Shown here: positions 23,401 to 37,215 of the stretch, piece after piece
Layout of the letters: each line of letters begins with the position of its first letter
Numbering within the stretch: the first letter of the stretch is position 1
Source: Struthio camelus
Lineage: Eukaryota > Chordata > Aves > Struthioniformes > Struthionidae
Assembly: GCF_040807025.1 (NCBI RefSeq)
Contig: NC_090943.1
Location: 5,442,356 to 5,506,355 of the forward strand
DNA: 64,000 bases
Direction of reading: 5' to 3'
Program-made: the position numbers and the translations under genes
The notes under the pieces: model-generated
What the model was told of the DNA's origin: nothing
The model's input: only the letters and a program-made list of their open reading frames with translations
Database searches by the model: none

Positions 23401-26304
23401 GGACCATTCTAAAAATTAAACAGTATAGATGATTAAATGCTTAAAACATGCCTTGCCATTTATGGATTTATTACCTTAGATGGAGCATACTGTACTCTCA
23501 TTGCTCAGGGCTATCAGTGGTGCCTGAGGAAGGTATTTTTCTCTAAGGCTGACTCTTCACTGCTTTTAAATCAGCCTTCTTTGTGACAGTGACTACTGCA
23601 GGGTGATGTGATAATCTGAGATATTCACGGTGAAAAAAGTAAGGTAATGGAACATTATCAACTTTTTAAAGAGTGTGTTCCATATTTTCTTTTTTAATTT
23701 TGTTCTGCCTTATAGGTTATCAAACTAAATATTTAAAAAATATTACTTCTAGAGCAAACTTTTACACATTTCTGGATTTTTAAATATTTCTGCAGTTTTT
23801 TTGATTTTTTGGAGGGAGGGGGAGCGGAGGAAATCGGTATGGTAAAGATAGGCTACATTCACTGCTGAATTTGGTCATTTTAAGCTTATATCACCTTCAG
23901 CTTTACAACTCTGCAGCCCCAACAAGGAGCCTTTGGGGAAAAGCTAGTTTACTTTAGAATAAAACTTCATCCAGTAAATGACATTTCTGGAAGAATTCAT
24001 TTTTCTCCACTCTGTCTGTAAATTGACATGAATAGATCAAATCTTGATCACACATGCATCCTTCTTTTCTTTCAAGCTATACCAGTTTCATCTGGAATGC
24101 AGTCTGTTCAACCTTAATTCTTAGTATAAAACTGGTGCTGTCCAACTAGCCACATGGCATCTTCATTGCTTAGTCCTAGATATGCAATGAAATGTGTCAA
24201 AGCACTACATAAACTTTTTCTTTGCCTCCTTATCTTTCATTAGAGCCATCCTTGACAATTAAACAGTTCCTGCTGATTTGCTTTATCAAGTGATTTCTTT
24301 ACAGAGAATTACTTTCTTTTCCAGTTAATCCTTTTCATCTTAATAGATGTGAAAGTAGCTATATTTGTTTTGATCTGGTTAGCCTTGGTTGAAGTTTTAT
24401 GCATATGTTTTCTTCTTCTCCGAAGAATTTGATGAACATTGCTGTGGCCCTTCTTATAAGAAAAAACAGAAACTAATTACTTGCTGTTGTGGTCAGAATC
24501 AGCTAACAAGTACTGTCCTTCAGAAAACAGATGCTTAATGATTTCATCAATTGTGTCCAAATGTGTGAAAATTCCCCTTCCAGTTTCTGTTGCCGGTGTA
24601 CGAGTAATTCCTAGATGCTTCCTGCAATACTCTTTGCAATATAGAATGTCATGCTTTCGTTAAGTTGGGTAGCAGTCACTTCTCTGGGTCTGAGGACATT
24701 TGGATCAGCTCTCACAAGCAGAAGACCTGTCTGCTCTACGTGATCTTGACAAAGGCGATGCCATCTGGGAGGCGCGTGTGGCAGTTAAAGTGATGTTCAT
24801 AACAGAAGGCTGTTTCAAAGAGATGAGTTTCAACAGCCTGTCCTGACCCCGGCTCAGGAGTACCTGTGCATGTGTGAGCGAGCCCACATTGTGAGACACT
24901 TGCTGGGACTGTGTTGATCCTCCCCCTGCGCGTCTTGTTCCCCAGATTGACAACTGTATTGCAGAACTAAATGGGTGGAAAACTTGGAAGTCGTCCTTCT
25001 CTGGGAATGATCAACTAACTGCCTGTATTTGTTCAGAAACTCAGCTTGCTTTCACTAAATAAGAAAGAAAATCCATTCAGTAGGTCAAGAGCTGAGTAGT
25101 ACTTCAAGGGGGAGCTGTAATAAAGCAAAACTAATTAAAGACCTATAAAGTTTTATGTAATCCTAAGTGAATAACTGTCTACTCTCTTGGTTGTGTATGC
25201 AGTGAAAGTAAATAATGAATAATGTAGATGGAGATTAAAATACATTAGTTGTCCTCGATGCAATGCTAAACTCTTGCCCTCGTAATAGTAGCTGAAGTGC
25301 CAGAGAACTGGCACTCTTGCCTCTTGCCTCTGAGGGCTGTGGGGTAATCTCTCACCGTTACTTAAATTGCTGGGATGCAGGAGGTGTCTTGAATAGTGCT
25401 ATTTCTGGGTTGTCCTATGTTTTGGGGTGCTGTCCTCTAGCAGGGGTGGCCTTTCGTGTGGAGAATCAGGGAGGAAGGAGTGAAAAAGGAAGAAGGGGAA
25501 AGCAAATAAAAGGAAGTGTGCTGATGAGTTTGAACAGGTTGTGTGGGGCTGGCAGCCAAGCTCTGCTCGTAGGCATCTCAGTGCGTGAACTGAAGTATCA
25601 ATTCCATTTGAGTGGCAGTAGCAGACTCCCACAGCTCAGCCACAGCTTGGATTTTAGGAGGATCCACGCCAGCAGAAGCAGATAGATGGACTGTGAGCCA
25701 GCTCCAGTAGCTGTACTTTGTAGTGTGGACAACACAGGCGTAACCTTTTTGCTTTCTCAGCTCCAGTCCTCGGGACTGCTCAGAGGAGTGCTCTGCTCGT
25801 GTTGTTTCCTTTTCTTGGGAGCAAGGTCCTCTAGGGACCAGTCTGCTCCTGTTGTCAACTGACTCTTTCAAAGCAGCATGGAAGGCCAGGGCTATCTCTG
25901 GCTAACTGGCAAGCAAGAATGATGCCTCAGAGCACATGACAGGATTTTGATTAGGTGAACTCCAAATTAGGTGGAGAGAGGATCTGAAAATGAACCTTTC
26001 TTCATCCACCTTTATCTAATACCAGCTGGGAGATGAGCTATTTAAAGTCCATCTTGGAGATCAGAGACCTTCCTAAGAGTAACAAAACCCTACTTTCTTA
26101 AAGCACGTATCTTTTCATGAACATTTTCAAGTCTTGGCAGAATTTCAGTATTTATTTCTGACAAGAAGAAAAAGTTAAGTAGAAAATTCTGTTTTTAAAT
26201 ATAAAAATAATTTTAAAATGCCTTAAATGCATTCCTTTATGCATTTAATATATATAAATATATTCCTTTCATGACATTGAAAATCATAATCTTTCAATCA
26301 GTGC
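20481..26304. other. Intron 1 (5' part) of the candidate gene; no exon identified
   Basis: GC falls from the CpG island into typical AT-rich intron sequence by about 20.9 kb. I see no internal exon with matched splice signals. A short (AAAC)n run occurs near 22487-22500. The 129-codon open frame at 23030-23419 and the frame at 25317-25685 have no flanking splice sites or recognisable protein content. If exons 19831-19896 and 37216-37309 belong to one gene, this whole stretch is intronic. Confidence 0.5.
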
Positions 26305-26876
26305 TTGCCAGCAGGTTGAGGAGGGTGATCCTTCCCCTCTACCCAGCACTGGCGAGGCCACACCTGGAGTGCTGTGTCCAATGCTGGGCTCCCCAATACG
26401 AGAGAGACATGGAGCTGCTAGAGTGACTCCAGCCAAGGGCCACAAAGGTGATTAAGGGACTAGATTATCTGTCATATGAGGAGAGACTGAGAGCTCTGTT
26501 CAGCCTGGAGAAGAGAAGGCTCAGGGAGATCTTATCAATGTTTATAAGTATCTGATGACAAGATGGTAAAGAAGATGGAGCTCTTCTCATTGGTGTCTTC
26601 TCCAGATGAAAGGCAATGGGCACAAATAGAAGCACAGGAAATTCTCTTTCAGCATAAGAAAACACTTTCTTATTGTAAGGATGACTGAGCACTGGAACAG
26701 GTTGCCCAGAGAAGTTGTAGAGTGTCCATCCTTGGAGATATTCAAAAGCCATCTGAACCTGGTCCTGGGAAGCCTGCTCTAGGTGACCCTTCTTGAGCAG
26801 GGAGTTTGGACCAGATGATTTCCAGAAGTCCTTTCCAACCCCAACTATACTGTGATGCTGCGATTCTATGATTATA
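26305..26876 (+). mobile_element. Old CR1 LINE fragment, 3' end, sense
   Basis: This is a 5'-truncated CR1 3' end of the same older subfamily as the copy at 0.5-1.3 kb. The two share CTAGAGTGACTCCAGCC and CTGTCATATGAGGA. It begins inside the segment equivalent to 'gccagcaggttgag...gatccttcccctctac' and ends in 'ctgtgatgctgcgattctat', a decayed octamer tail. The reading frame is destroyed by several indels. Confidence 0.9.
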
Positions 26877-27052
26877 AGAACAGAGTCCAAAATGTTAGTA
26901 TTATTAGTGAAAAATCTCAAAGCCTATAGATTTCTGGTTATTGCTTGAGATACAGTCTGTAAACTGATAATATAATTACAGCACTATTAGGAGGTAGGGT
27001 TTGGGAGTAACAGTTAGCTATTATTCTCACTACCATATGGGCTATATGTCCT

Positions 27053-27415
27053 AGAATCACAGAATAATAATAATAAAAAAAATCAGGATGTAAGGGACCT
27101 CTGGAGGTCTCTTGTATAGCCTCCTGCTCAAAGCAGGGCTAACTCCACGGATCAGGCTGCTCAGCGTTGAGTTTTGAAAATCTACAAGGATGGAGTTTCC
27201 ACAGTATCTCTGGACACCTTTTCTAATGCTCAACCATTTTCATGGTGCCTAATTTTTTCTTCATGTCTGGTCAGAATTTCCTTGGTGCACATTGTGAATG
27301 TTGCCTCTTGTGCTTTTCCTGTACACTTCTGAGAAGAGACTGACTCCTCTGAAACTCCCCCTTTAGCTAGTAAAGGACTGTTGTTAGATCTTCCCTTGTT
27401 CGAGTCTTGGAGTCC
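27053..27415 (-). mobile_element. Old CR1 LINE fragment, 3' end, antisense
   Basis: It starts with 'agaatcacagaataat' and shows the antisense CR1 3' landmarks in order: 'gggacctctggaggtctc', 'ctgctcaaagcagggc', 'ggatggagtttccac', 'aatttccttg', 'gttgcctcttg' and 'gaagagactg'. It is diverged, with several indels, and lies between two other CR1 copies. It is probably a separate insertion of an older subfamily. Confidence 0.75.
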
Positions 27416-27585
27416 AATTACACTGTGATATCTGTTTTCAGATACAAAAACTAAAGATGGGCTCTAGCCCCAGAGAGCTAATGGTTTAGGAATGAAGCAG
27501 TGGATGAAAAGAAAGAGAATTAAGCATGACACAGAGGCGGCACTAGTCATCAACAGTGAACTATCATGATGTCTTCACAGAACCA

Positions 27586-29700
27586 CAGAATGACAAAATC
27601 ACAGAATGGTTTAGGTTGGAAGGGACCTCTGGAGATCATCTAGTCCAACCTCCCTGCTCAAGCAGGGGCCTCTAGAGCATATTGCCCAGGATCACATCCA
27701 GACGGGTTTTGAATATCTGCAGCGAAGGAGACTCCACAACCTCCCTGGGCAACCTGTTCCAATGCTCTGTCACCCTCACAGTGAAGAAGTTTTTCCTCAC
27801 GTTCAGACGGAACTTCCTGTGTTTCAGTTTGTGCCCGTTGCCTCTTGTCCTGTCACTGGACAACACTGAAAAGAGGCTGGCCCCATCCTCTTGACACCCC
27901 CCACCCCTTCAGATGCTTGTACACATTGATGAGATTGCCTCTCAATCTTCTCTTCTCCAGGCTGAACAGGCCCAGCTCTCGCACCCTTTCTTCAGAGGAG
28001 AGACACTCCAGTCCCCTCAATCATCTCTGTAGCCCTCCGCTACACTCTCTCCAGGAGTGCCATGTCTCTCTTGTCCTGGGGAGCCCAGAAGTGGACACAG
28101 AACTCCAGGTGAGGCCTCCCCAGGGCTGAGTAGAGGGGCAGGATCACCTCCCCCGACCTGCTGCCAACACTCTGCCTAATGCACCCCAGGATCCCATTGG
28201 CCTTCTTGGCCACAAGGGCACACTGCTGGCTCATGTTTAACTTGTTGTCCACCAGGACTCCCCCCAGGTCCTTTTCTGCAGTGCTGCTTTCCAGCAGGTC
28301 AACCCCCAGCCTGTCCTGGTGCATGCAGTTATTCCTCCCCAGGTGCAGGACCCTGCACTTGCCCTTTGTTGAACTTCAGGAGGTTCCTCTCCGCCCACCT
28401 CTCCAGCCTGTCCAGGTCCCTCTGAAAGGCAGCACAGCCCTGTGGTGTATCAGCCACTCCTCCCCATTTTCTATTGTGAGCAAACTTGCTGAGGGTGCAC
28501 TCTGTGCCTTCCTCCAGGTCATTGATGAGTAAGTTAAACAAGACTGGAGCCAGGACTGACCCCTGGGGGGCACTGCTAGCTACAGGCCTCCAACTAGACT
28601 CTGCGCCACTGACCACAACTCTCTGAGCTCGGCCATCCAGCCAGTTCTCAATCCACCTCACTCTCCACTCATCCAACCCACGCTTCCTGAGCTTACCTAG
28701 GAGGATGTGATGGGAGACAGTGTCCAAAGCCTTGCTGAAGTCCAGGGAGACAACATCCATTGCTCTGCCCTCATCTACCCAGCCAGGCATCCCATCAGAG
28801 AAGGCTATCAGATTGGTCAAGCATGATTTCCCTTTGGTGAATCCGTGCTGACTACTCTGGATCACCTTCTTGTCCTCCACATGCTTAATAAGGACCTCCA
28901 GGATGAGCTGTTCCATGACCTTTCCAGGGATGGAGGTGAGGCTGACAGGCCTGTAGTTTCCTGGCTCCTCCTTCTTGCCCTTTTGGAAGACTGGTGTGAC
29001 ACTGGCTTTCTTCCAGTCCTCAGGCACCTCTCCTGTTCTCCAGGACCTTTCCGAGATGATGGAGAGTGGCCTAGCAATAACATCCGCCAGCTCCTGCAGC
29101 ACTCGTGGGTGCACCCCATTGGGGCCCATGGGTTTGTGGATGTCAGATTTGCCTAAATGATCTCTAACCCGACCCTCCTCGACCAAGGGAGAATCTTCCT
29201 TTCTCCAGCCTTCCTCTCTTGTCTCCAAGGTCTGGAATTCCTGAGGGCTGGCCTTAGCAGAGAAGACTGAAGCAAAGAAGGCATTCAATAACTCTGCCTT
29301 CTCTGTATCCTTCATTATCAGGGGACCCGCCCCATTCGGCAGTGGGCCCACATTTTCCCTAGTCTTCCTTTTGCTATTGATGTATTTGAAGAAGCCCTTC
29401 TTGTTGTCCTTGACATCCCTTGCCAGATTTAATTCCAAATGGGCCTTAGCCTTCCTCATTGCATCCCTGGATACTGTGACAATGTCCCTGTATTCCTCCC
29501 AAGTGGCCTGTCCCCTTTTCCACATTCTGTACACTTCCTTCTTCTGTTGGAGTTTTGCCAGGAGTTCCTTGCTCATCCATGCAGGTCTCCTGCCCGCTTT
29601 GCTGGATTTCTTCCTCAGAGGGATGCACCGATCTTGAGCCTGGAGGAGGTGATGCTTGAATATTAACCAGCTTTCTTGGACCCCTCTTCCTTCTAGGGAC
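27586..29700 (-). mobile_element. CR1 LINE, long 5'-truncated copy with RT domain
   Basis: This antisense CR1 of about 2.1 kb runs from the octamer tail (about 27586-27606) to 5' truncation near 29700. It covers most of the reverse transcriptase and the C-terminal ORF2 region but lacks the endonuclease and ORF1. Compared with the copies at 51, 57 and 63 kb, its C-terminus keeps [11 protein letters not shown], whereas they read [11 protein letters not shown], so it belongs to a slightly different, probably older, branch. Its coding capacity is broken by the shared frameshift and stop described for the RT fragment. Confidence 0.95.
28329..29576 (-). pseudogene. CR1 reverse transcriptase ORF fragment, catalytically defective
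   Basis: A 415-codon open stretch corresponds to the finger, palm and thumb parts of CR1 ORF2 reverse transcriptase, which copies the element's RNA by target-primed reverse transcription. Landmarks are NYRPVSLTS near residue 208, [14 protein letters not shown] near 243-256, motif [10 protein letters not shown] at 277-285, and motif [13 protein letters not shown] at 337-348. Where CR1 should have the catalytic F/Y-A-D-D there is FAHN (365-368), so both motif C aspartates are gone. The frame then ends early in [11 protein letters not shown], because an extra A in the CAACAAAGGGC region shifts it relative to the usual CR1 frame. The N-terminal endonuclease is missing. It cannot be autonomous. 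Confidence 0.9.
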
Positions 29701-32700
29701 CTACCCTTTATTCAAAGGAACATTTTTTGGAGGATATCCAGGTACTATTAAGACTATTACTACTATGCAGGACAGTAGAAGTGCTATTGCTGATGTTCCA
29801 TGTACTGCAACAGCTGATATCACTAACTGATTAATGTCTTGATCGAGAATGAGAGATTGTAAAAAAGCTGGAGATATTTTGGCAGAGGCCCTGAAAAAAT
29901 GATGAGGATCTCAAATTTGATGAGCTAGAACTGGGGGAGCTGTGAGGGGAGGCCTCAGAATGTAGTGACAGGGTGATAACGGTGGATGGGTGAATGATCT
30001 TTGCAGGAACTATCCAGGTAGATGTAAGTTTGCCTGGGGGAAGTAGCTGATACACTGTACTGGGATTAATTTTAGTAAATGAGACTTTCAGGTTTAAGCT
30101 AGTCACCCTGGGTTCCCTATGTGGCCAGTAGAGAGTGGTCTATGGGTCCAGAGCATGAGTCTTCTCTTCCTAAAGTGGATATTTAAAGTTGAGGTGATGT
30201 ACTGTGCCTTGACAGTGCTGCTTTTTTCCACCATATATCCGCTTAAGGTAATGGGTTCTGAGGTAGATGAGTGAGGTGAATCTATAGGAGATGCTAAGGG
30301 GATTCGTAGTAATGTGGAGTGTAAAGGGTTGGCAAGAATTAGTCATGATCTTGATGTGAAGACCTAGGAAAAGGGCAGACATGGAGCAGGAGCAGCGTGA
30401 AGGCCTTACTCCCCTTCCAGGTGCTGAACATGATATCCACAGATATCACAGGGAATGAAGAGCACAACTCTTCAAGGGTGTGTGGCACTGAAAAATCTTT
30501 CCACTAAATAATTTTATTTTAAGACAGCTGTAGTCCATAGTTCAAATGTTATTTTACTCTTTCTTAATATCTCGTGTTGCTTTGGGAAGGCATGGAGACT
30601 TGACTGGACAAGTCCAGATGCTGGGTGGCCATTAACAGCTCCCCTTTATAAGCTGTGATTCAGAAAGACAGTTAGCACACACATACTTTTGAGTGCATCA
30701 AGAACCTCCCTTGTTCAGCAAAGCAATTAGGCAGATGCTTAATGAAGGCGTATCTCCAAGTTTTACTGACAATGGTCCTGTTTAGTTGTGGGCTCAGTCT
30801 GGCAGATACTTGAGTTCCTGAATAATGGAACGGACCATGTTTTTAGTTGCCTTATTGAACTCATGTCATACTTCTCATTCTATGCAGACTTATTTCTCCA
30901 GACTTCCTGGAAGAACTGCAGAATATATGATGTCCTCTATGATCATAGAGCAACGTCTCCTGCATTATTTAGGGCTCTCTATCTAGTAGCACTATTTTAT
31001 CTAGCCATCAGGATTAATTTAGGGGCAAGTAATGACATGGAGTTGAAAGAGCTGTAGGGTAACTGGAAAAGGAGACTCTGTTTTTCTTGAGCTGTCCTAG
31101 CAGTCTTTCCTTTTAGTGTAACCTTAGGTGGTTCAGGTTTCGGGTCTCAGGTTCCTATGAAAACTTATGTTTAGGCCTTCCATCACAAATAGAAATTATT
31201 TTTCTGGTGAAGCAGAAGCAAACTATTGTATACAGCTGAATGCTGCTGCACTAGTAAAGTTACAGAGTTGTGAAAGACCAAAGGTATCTTGAATGAGGAC
31301 TGAAATTTTTTGATTCTTCTACAGCAGCAGACTTCCACTGTGCTGGTGTTCTTAGCACTGTCTTATAATGAGCAACTGTTGAGCATACATCTAAAGTAAA
31401 AGTAACCATACAGCAATGAAAGTAAATCCATCGTGAGTGCAAAGACAACTGCCATCCCTCCTCTCCCAGGCTACCCTCTGTTTTCCCTCTCTGAGTAGCA
31501 TTTTTCACTCCCCTGGATGTATATAATCCTTCGGCTGATTAGTAGTTCACAAGTATTCTGGGTCTCCTCATACTCTCCCATGTAGTGCCATCTCCTGTTA
31601 GAGAGAAAGAGCATCTCAGATGAATTTTGGCACTTATTAGAAGAGCATTCCACTGAATACCTACTGTTTTCCCCAAAACATTTGTTTTCACACACTAGTA
31701 CTGGCGATGGTAGAAACCTCTGTAAATCTTGCGAGATGCCCACCCGGACTGGAAATTCCCTAGCTGTATTCAAACAGAGTAGGGGTTTTGTCAAAGAACA
31801 GTGGGATTTGCTTTGATTTTGCTACATGGTGCTCTTTCACTGATTATATTTTCATGGTGAAGTTATACGCGTCTGTTTTCCTAAACTGAGCCTCTGTGGA
31901 CACAAGCTAACCTTTTTTTGTATTTAACTGGACTGCTGCTCTGAGACACTTCTTCCCAATTCTGTTATGCAGCTCTGAAAACTGCTGTGACTTATGTTTA
32001 GGGGAACACTCGATCTTCATAGAAATGGTGCAGTTGAGAGCTTAACATTGATAAGGTTGCCTTTGAGCCAAGAGGTTTTCTTAAATTAATTTATTTGAAT
32101 TGTCTAATTGAAGCGCTAAAATAAAATACCGCTGAATCCTTCTTTTTGAATGCTGGGGCACTGGTTGCCAAATCTACAATGTACCAACTTTCTACATGCT
32201 AACTGCAGTTTTACTATGATGTTAATATTGAAACAGGGGCCTAGAATTGAGGCCTCAGCTCTCCTAGATGTTTTACAGAAACCCTTGGGAGGAGGTACAG
32301 AAAGGATTTTTATAGCAGTGCTACTTCACTGATGGGAAAGCTGCTACCTGTAAATATTTGGACCCTGCTTGCTGCTGATGCCATTCTCTGTGTTTCAACT
32401 GTCATATCTTGAGCTTAAAGAAAGAGTTAGAAGCCTGGAGCTGAGCATGGGGGTGGAAGCTCAGGCTTTCTGTAATGGAGGTCAGAGAAGGGCAGGCCGA
32501 AGTACCTCTAGAGATAAGCGCACAGACTCAGCTCTTCATAGTTCTTCTCCACACACCGAAAGGGTTAGACAGACAAAGTTGTGTTCTGAACTTTTTGTTG
32601 ATTATGACTCTGTAGGTGTGTACCTAAACTGTATCTTGGTTGGAGAATGTCATTCTCATGTAGTACATCTGTCAATAGGATTAGGGATGTTGTGGATAGG

Positions 32701-35700
32701 AGAGTGAAGTGGATGTGTTTTTTCATGTGAAAGCCTTGTGCTTTGTGCAGTTTGTGAACCTGATGCATTCTGAAGCAGGCCCATTTTGTTTCATTCAGAA
32801 GGAACAATATGGAAGGGACCTTTACAAGGAAAATTAAAATCCAGTATAGGTGAAATAGAAGTGACTTCGGTTGTTACTTCTCCATTGAGCTTGTCTGATT
32901 CCTGCTCCATCAATGAAGGAGCTTAGAAGGGAAGAGGAGTGGATGGCAATTGTCTCCTCTTTCTTTAATACACTCAAATCTGTGCCTGCAGTCTTAAGTT
33001 AGTCATCTAAGCTAGGCATAAGCACCCTCCTAATATCATTCATGCCATTATCATAGATCTCTGTCCCAGGATTGGAAACTGCTTTGAGTTTCAAAGGAGC
33101 GTAGATGGCTAAGTTAGACTTAATTTTTATGTTGCAAAGGAGACATGGTCTGGATCCTTCTCATCTGCTATGATGTGAGCTCATGTTGTGATCTATAACA
33201 GTACAAAATTATTCATTGTTGGAAGGTCACGTTTTCTTTTTTGGTAAATGAAAGAAAACAGCACTCCAGATAACTTTATAAGATGGTGATGTATTCCTGT
33301 CTTGTGTAGCCATTACTGCTAAGAATGTTTTCCTCCGTCTTTTTGTATATAATGTTTAAAGATAGTTTAAGAAGGATTTATTTTATTGAAAATATATATC
33401 TGCAGTAGAAATTCCTACATCTAAATTAGTCTGCCCTTGTAGTGGGTGAGACCCAGCTAATGAAGTCAATATAGGTCAGGGCCTGATTCATTTCAACTTA
33501 AAGTTTTAAAATATGGCAGATGAACTGCATCTGAAAAATTTCTGTTTCTCTGCCTAAACTGTAAAGGGAGCCCTGCATGATCAGCTGAGCTGTTGCTCTC
33601 TTTATTTTGGAAGTCTGAACTAGTTGAGATAAATCCCACAGATTTCCTGGTCCTCTGATCAGATGCTGATATAGTTCCACAGGATGGGCTTCTCTACGTC
33701 CTCACAAGTACTAGATCCTACATTTTTTGCAAAGCAGAGTTTTTACTATGCTATTTTGAGACTAGATCGCAGATGTTAACACCTCAGATTTTTTCAGCGT
33801 GCCACCAGCAGCTGTTTTACAAGGAGCTACAACAGCATTTTCTAAAAAGTTGGATTTTTTTATCAGATAACTAGAATATGGTATCTGAGAATTCTTATGT
33901 GAGATTGAGAAAGCAGAGTGCCATGTTTGGCAGCATTCGCTGCCTCCATAACTTCACTCTCTCCACTCCGCAGCAAATGTTGCAATTTCATGTACCATCC
34001 TTTCCCACTTCAGCTCTTTCCCTCAGTTTTCAGTCATGCTGACTTCATCCATTTTGCTTCTCATTACTACTAGATATTTAAACTTGCAAGATGCGGTCCA
34101 CTGTATCACCTTGATAGCCCCATGCCTATATTGACAGTTTTAGATCATATTCATAACTATTTGGACTTTTCTATATGACTGTAGCCCTTTCTAATATATT
34201 TGAGAGAAGAAATAAACCTCTCCTGCGCAGGTGGTTCGCAGTGGAACTGTTTGTTTGTTTTCTCTATACCACTACTTAGAAGAATGCAGTAATCTTACCG
34301 ATCAGGACTCTATGCTAATAGAAATTAAGGTACAAGTCTACTTTAGTCTGCATGAAGCAACCACAAATTCTGGTAGGAACTGAGAGGAGACAACACTACA
34401 TTGGGTCAGACATTTGTCTATGCCCAGAGCTCTCCATATGGATCCATTAAGGTATGTTATATATAGTTATATATGTTAGAAAATGTTGAATATGTGTATT
34501 TATTACTTCATGTTAGTAGTTCATGGAAGTGCTCGTGTGATGAGGAACAAACTGTACATAAACAAACGTCTGCAGGATTGTGGCCGTTTCATGGGCATTT
34601 TCAGAGGAAGAGCACATGGTGCTACTAGTGACTTGCAGCTTCTCAAGTCTCTCTCTCTTAGATCTTGCACTTTTCACCTGCCTTTCCCATATCTAGACAT
34701 GATCTTATGGCAAGTTCCTTTGATGGTGTCTTGTAGTGGTATGCCCTCTGACCTTTCATGGATGGATGAAGAGCAAAGGCCATGGTCAAGGGGAAAAAAG
34801 GTCTAATGAAGTGACCAAGAGAGAGACAGGCAGTGCACTAGAACAATTCATCCACCTTTTTCCTGAAAGCCCTCTCAGATGTGAACAGGAAGTGAGCCAA
34901 AGGCTGGATATTTTGTTCTGGAAAGTCAGCACTAGCCTGAAAACTATTCATTGCTGTAGAAAATAAAGGACTCCTTTTCTCCTTAATCTCTGGCTTGGTG
35001 TATTATTTTTATTTTTTCCTAAATAGTGGCTCATAGAAATTAAGAAAGATATTTCAGTGCATATTTCAGATTAATGTGCAAGACAGTGTAGAACTGACTT
35101 GGTGGGAAGAGGACTTGGGACGGTAGGTGTCTTAAGAGGAAATGCAGTTTGAGTAAAGTAGTACTTTAGTTACCGAAGGCAACTAATATTTCAATAAATG
35201 TATACTAAAGGCCTAGTTCTTTATCTTGAAAATTATACATAACTTAGATCTTTCTTTTTTTGCTGTACTTATTATTTAAAGGTTTTGTTTTTAGGCTCTG
35301 TTTGTCTGTTTTAAATATAATTTAAAAAATTAGTGTTACACACAAGAAAGGCATTTGTTATGGTAAGTGGAGAGAAAATGAAAGCAAAAGTAACGTAATA
35401 TGTGGAAGGCATTTTTCCTGCTAGCCAAGTGAACCTAAGTTGACCGTAAAGCAAATGTGACATTTAACCTTTTTCGTTCCTACACGTTGTGCTAAACTTG
35501 ACCTCTATCTGTTCTTTCCCATCATCTTATGAAGTGGACAGCTGACCATGCAGTGTATTTACAGTATATGTAGATGTCTTGAGTTTCTTCTTTCAAGTGT
35601 GAGACATTGCTTTGGCCTGTGAGGTAGCAGAGCGGGAAGACAGAAGGGAAGAAATGCCTGTGCTATGTCAACTCACATGACTGTATCTGACATGACCACT

Positions 35701-37215
35701 AGGGAGTCGGCTTTATAGCAGACTCGATTGAGTACAGGGCCCTGTAAGATAGCATCTGCTCTGCCTGCGGAACAGAGCTGTTAACTTTCCCTGTCTCCTT
35801 GACGTGACCATGCATGGTCAGTAGCCTAGAAGGATTTGCTATGGGAGGCAGGAGTTTGAGTCTCCCTGGAGGAGAAAAAACGGCTTCACCATGTTTATTA
35901 GACAGGAATAAAATCTGGGAAGGACTTTTTCTTTGTATTTCAAGACTCTGTATTTTATAAAATACCAACAAAGTGAAGTGTATAAAAATGTTATTTTACA
36001 AAGAATAGCTGCTCTTTGGAGGCTAACATTGCTGATGAATTCTATTGCTATGATCGTTTATTACACTGCTTATTAAGTGATAAGGAATTCAATGACATAA
36101 AAAGGGTTCTGAAATCACTTTATGCATCTTAAAGCACTGAAATGTCATATCCACAATCAAGGGTATGGTCATTTCTCCGAGCAAGAGCTGCTTGTCATTC
36201 TTCATAAGTAGAAGAGCAATTTTGTGCTTTTCCAAGGTTTTATATCCCCTCAGAAATAGTCAGGAAGCTTTTGTTTCACAGTCTGAAAATGGAAGCTTCT
36301 GTTAATGATGCGTCACTCTTGAGTTTTCTGATCTCTTTTAGTTCTGCCGTTCTCAGACAGAATTTTGTACAGCTACTCTTGCTCCCAGCATCATCCCAAC
36401 TCAGCTGTACATTTAGATGTACGGTTTGGGGGGCTACCTCTCCTCTGTCTGCAGTGGGCACTTCTGTAATTTCAGCTTTCACATAGTCCTTGTCTTCACT
36501 TCTAAATATATTTCCTAAAATCTGGTTTGTTATGTTTTTTTTTTCTTACCGAACCTGCAGCTTTCTTGAAGTGCCTGTGTTGATATTACTGCTCTCTTTT
36601 TATCTAGTGTTTGATCTCAGAGGAGAGCTCAACATTTTGAATTCTGAGTGTCAGAAACTCCTATATTTCTTAATGGGTAACAAGAACCAAGGATCACCTT
36701 AACAGGGATGCCTGCTTTTCCTATACAGTCAATAGAAACACTTTCCTCAAGCCTTCTGAATTGCTCTTTGGCAATTCCTGTCTCTCCTTCTTCTCTGTGC
36801 ATGGATCTTTAGCACCTATGTAGACTTTTAAAGTTAATTGAGATAAATTCCACATATGATCTTGAGTGGGGTGTGATTCTTCTGCTATGTTTTAGGCATA
36901 TACTTTAAGGCAAGATAAATTGTGTCCTCCTGAGCTTTGTTGATACTATTGAGTAGGTACCACAAGAAGAGGCCCAGGATAGGTAGTTCATTGGCCTTTT
37001 TCTGCATTTAGTCTTATGAACGCCACCTGATGTCATGGAGCTGAGCAAGTGTAACCATGAATGTTCTCTGTATTGAGGGGATGTTTGCACCTGAACTAGT
37101 TATGAATGGGAATGGCTGTAAAAGTGCTGGCCATTGTTCTACTCATAAATGAGAAAATCTGCCCTTCTCTGCTGCTTTACTGTTTGTTTTGTTTTGTTTC
37201 TCTCTGTTCATCCAG
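29701..37215. other. Intron 1 (3' part); no exon identified
   Basis: About 7.5 kb of AT-rich sequence. Open frames at 30788-31057, 32369-32707 and 34483-34806 lack splice signals and recognisable protein features. A phrase near 34401-34435 (GGGTCAGACATTTGTCTATG followed by CCCAG) resembles an old dispersed amniote repeat that typically reads 'gggtcagaccaaaggtccat'. I am not certain of the family. The polypyrimidine tract of the next exon begins near 37170. Confidence 0.5.

Noticed and set aside
23030-23419. 129-codon + strand open frame in intron 1
   Set aside because: No acceptor or donor at sensible positions, and no recognisable motif in the translation.
36276-36482. Open frames on both strands (68 and 71 codons)
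   Set aside because: The minus-strand translation is mildly protein-like, but there is no splice context and both strands are open, which points to chance.
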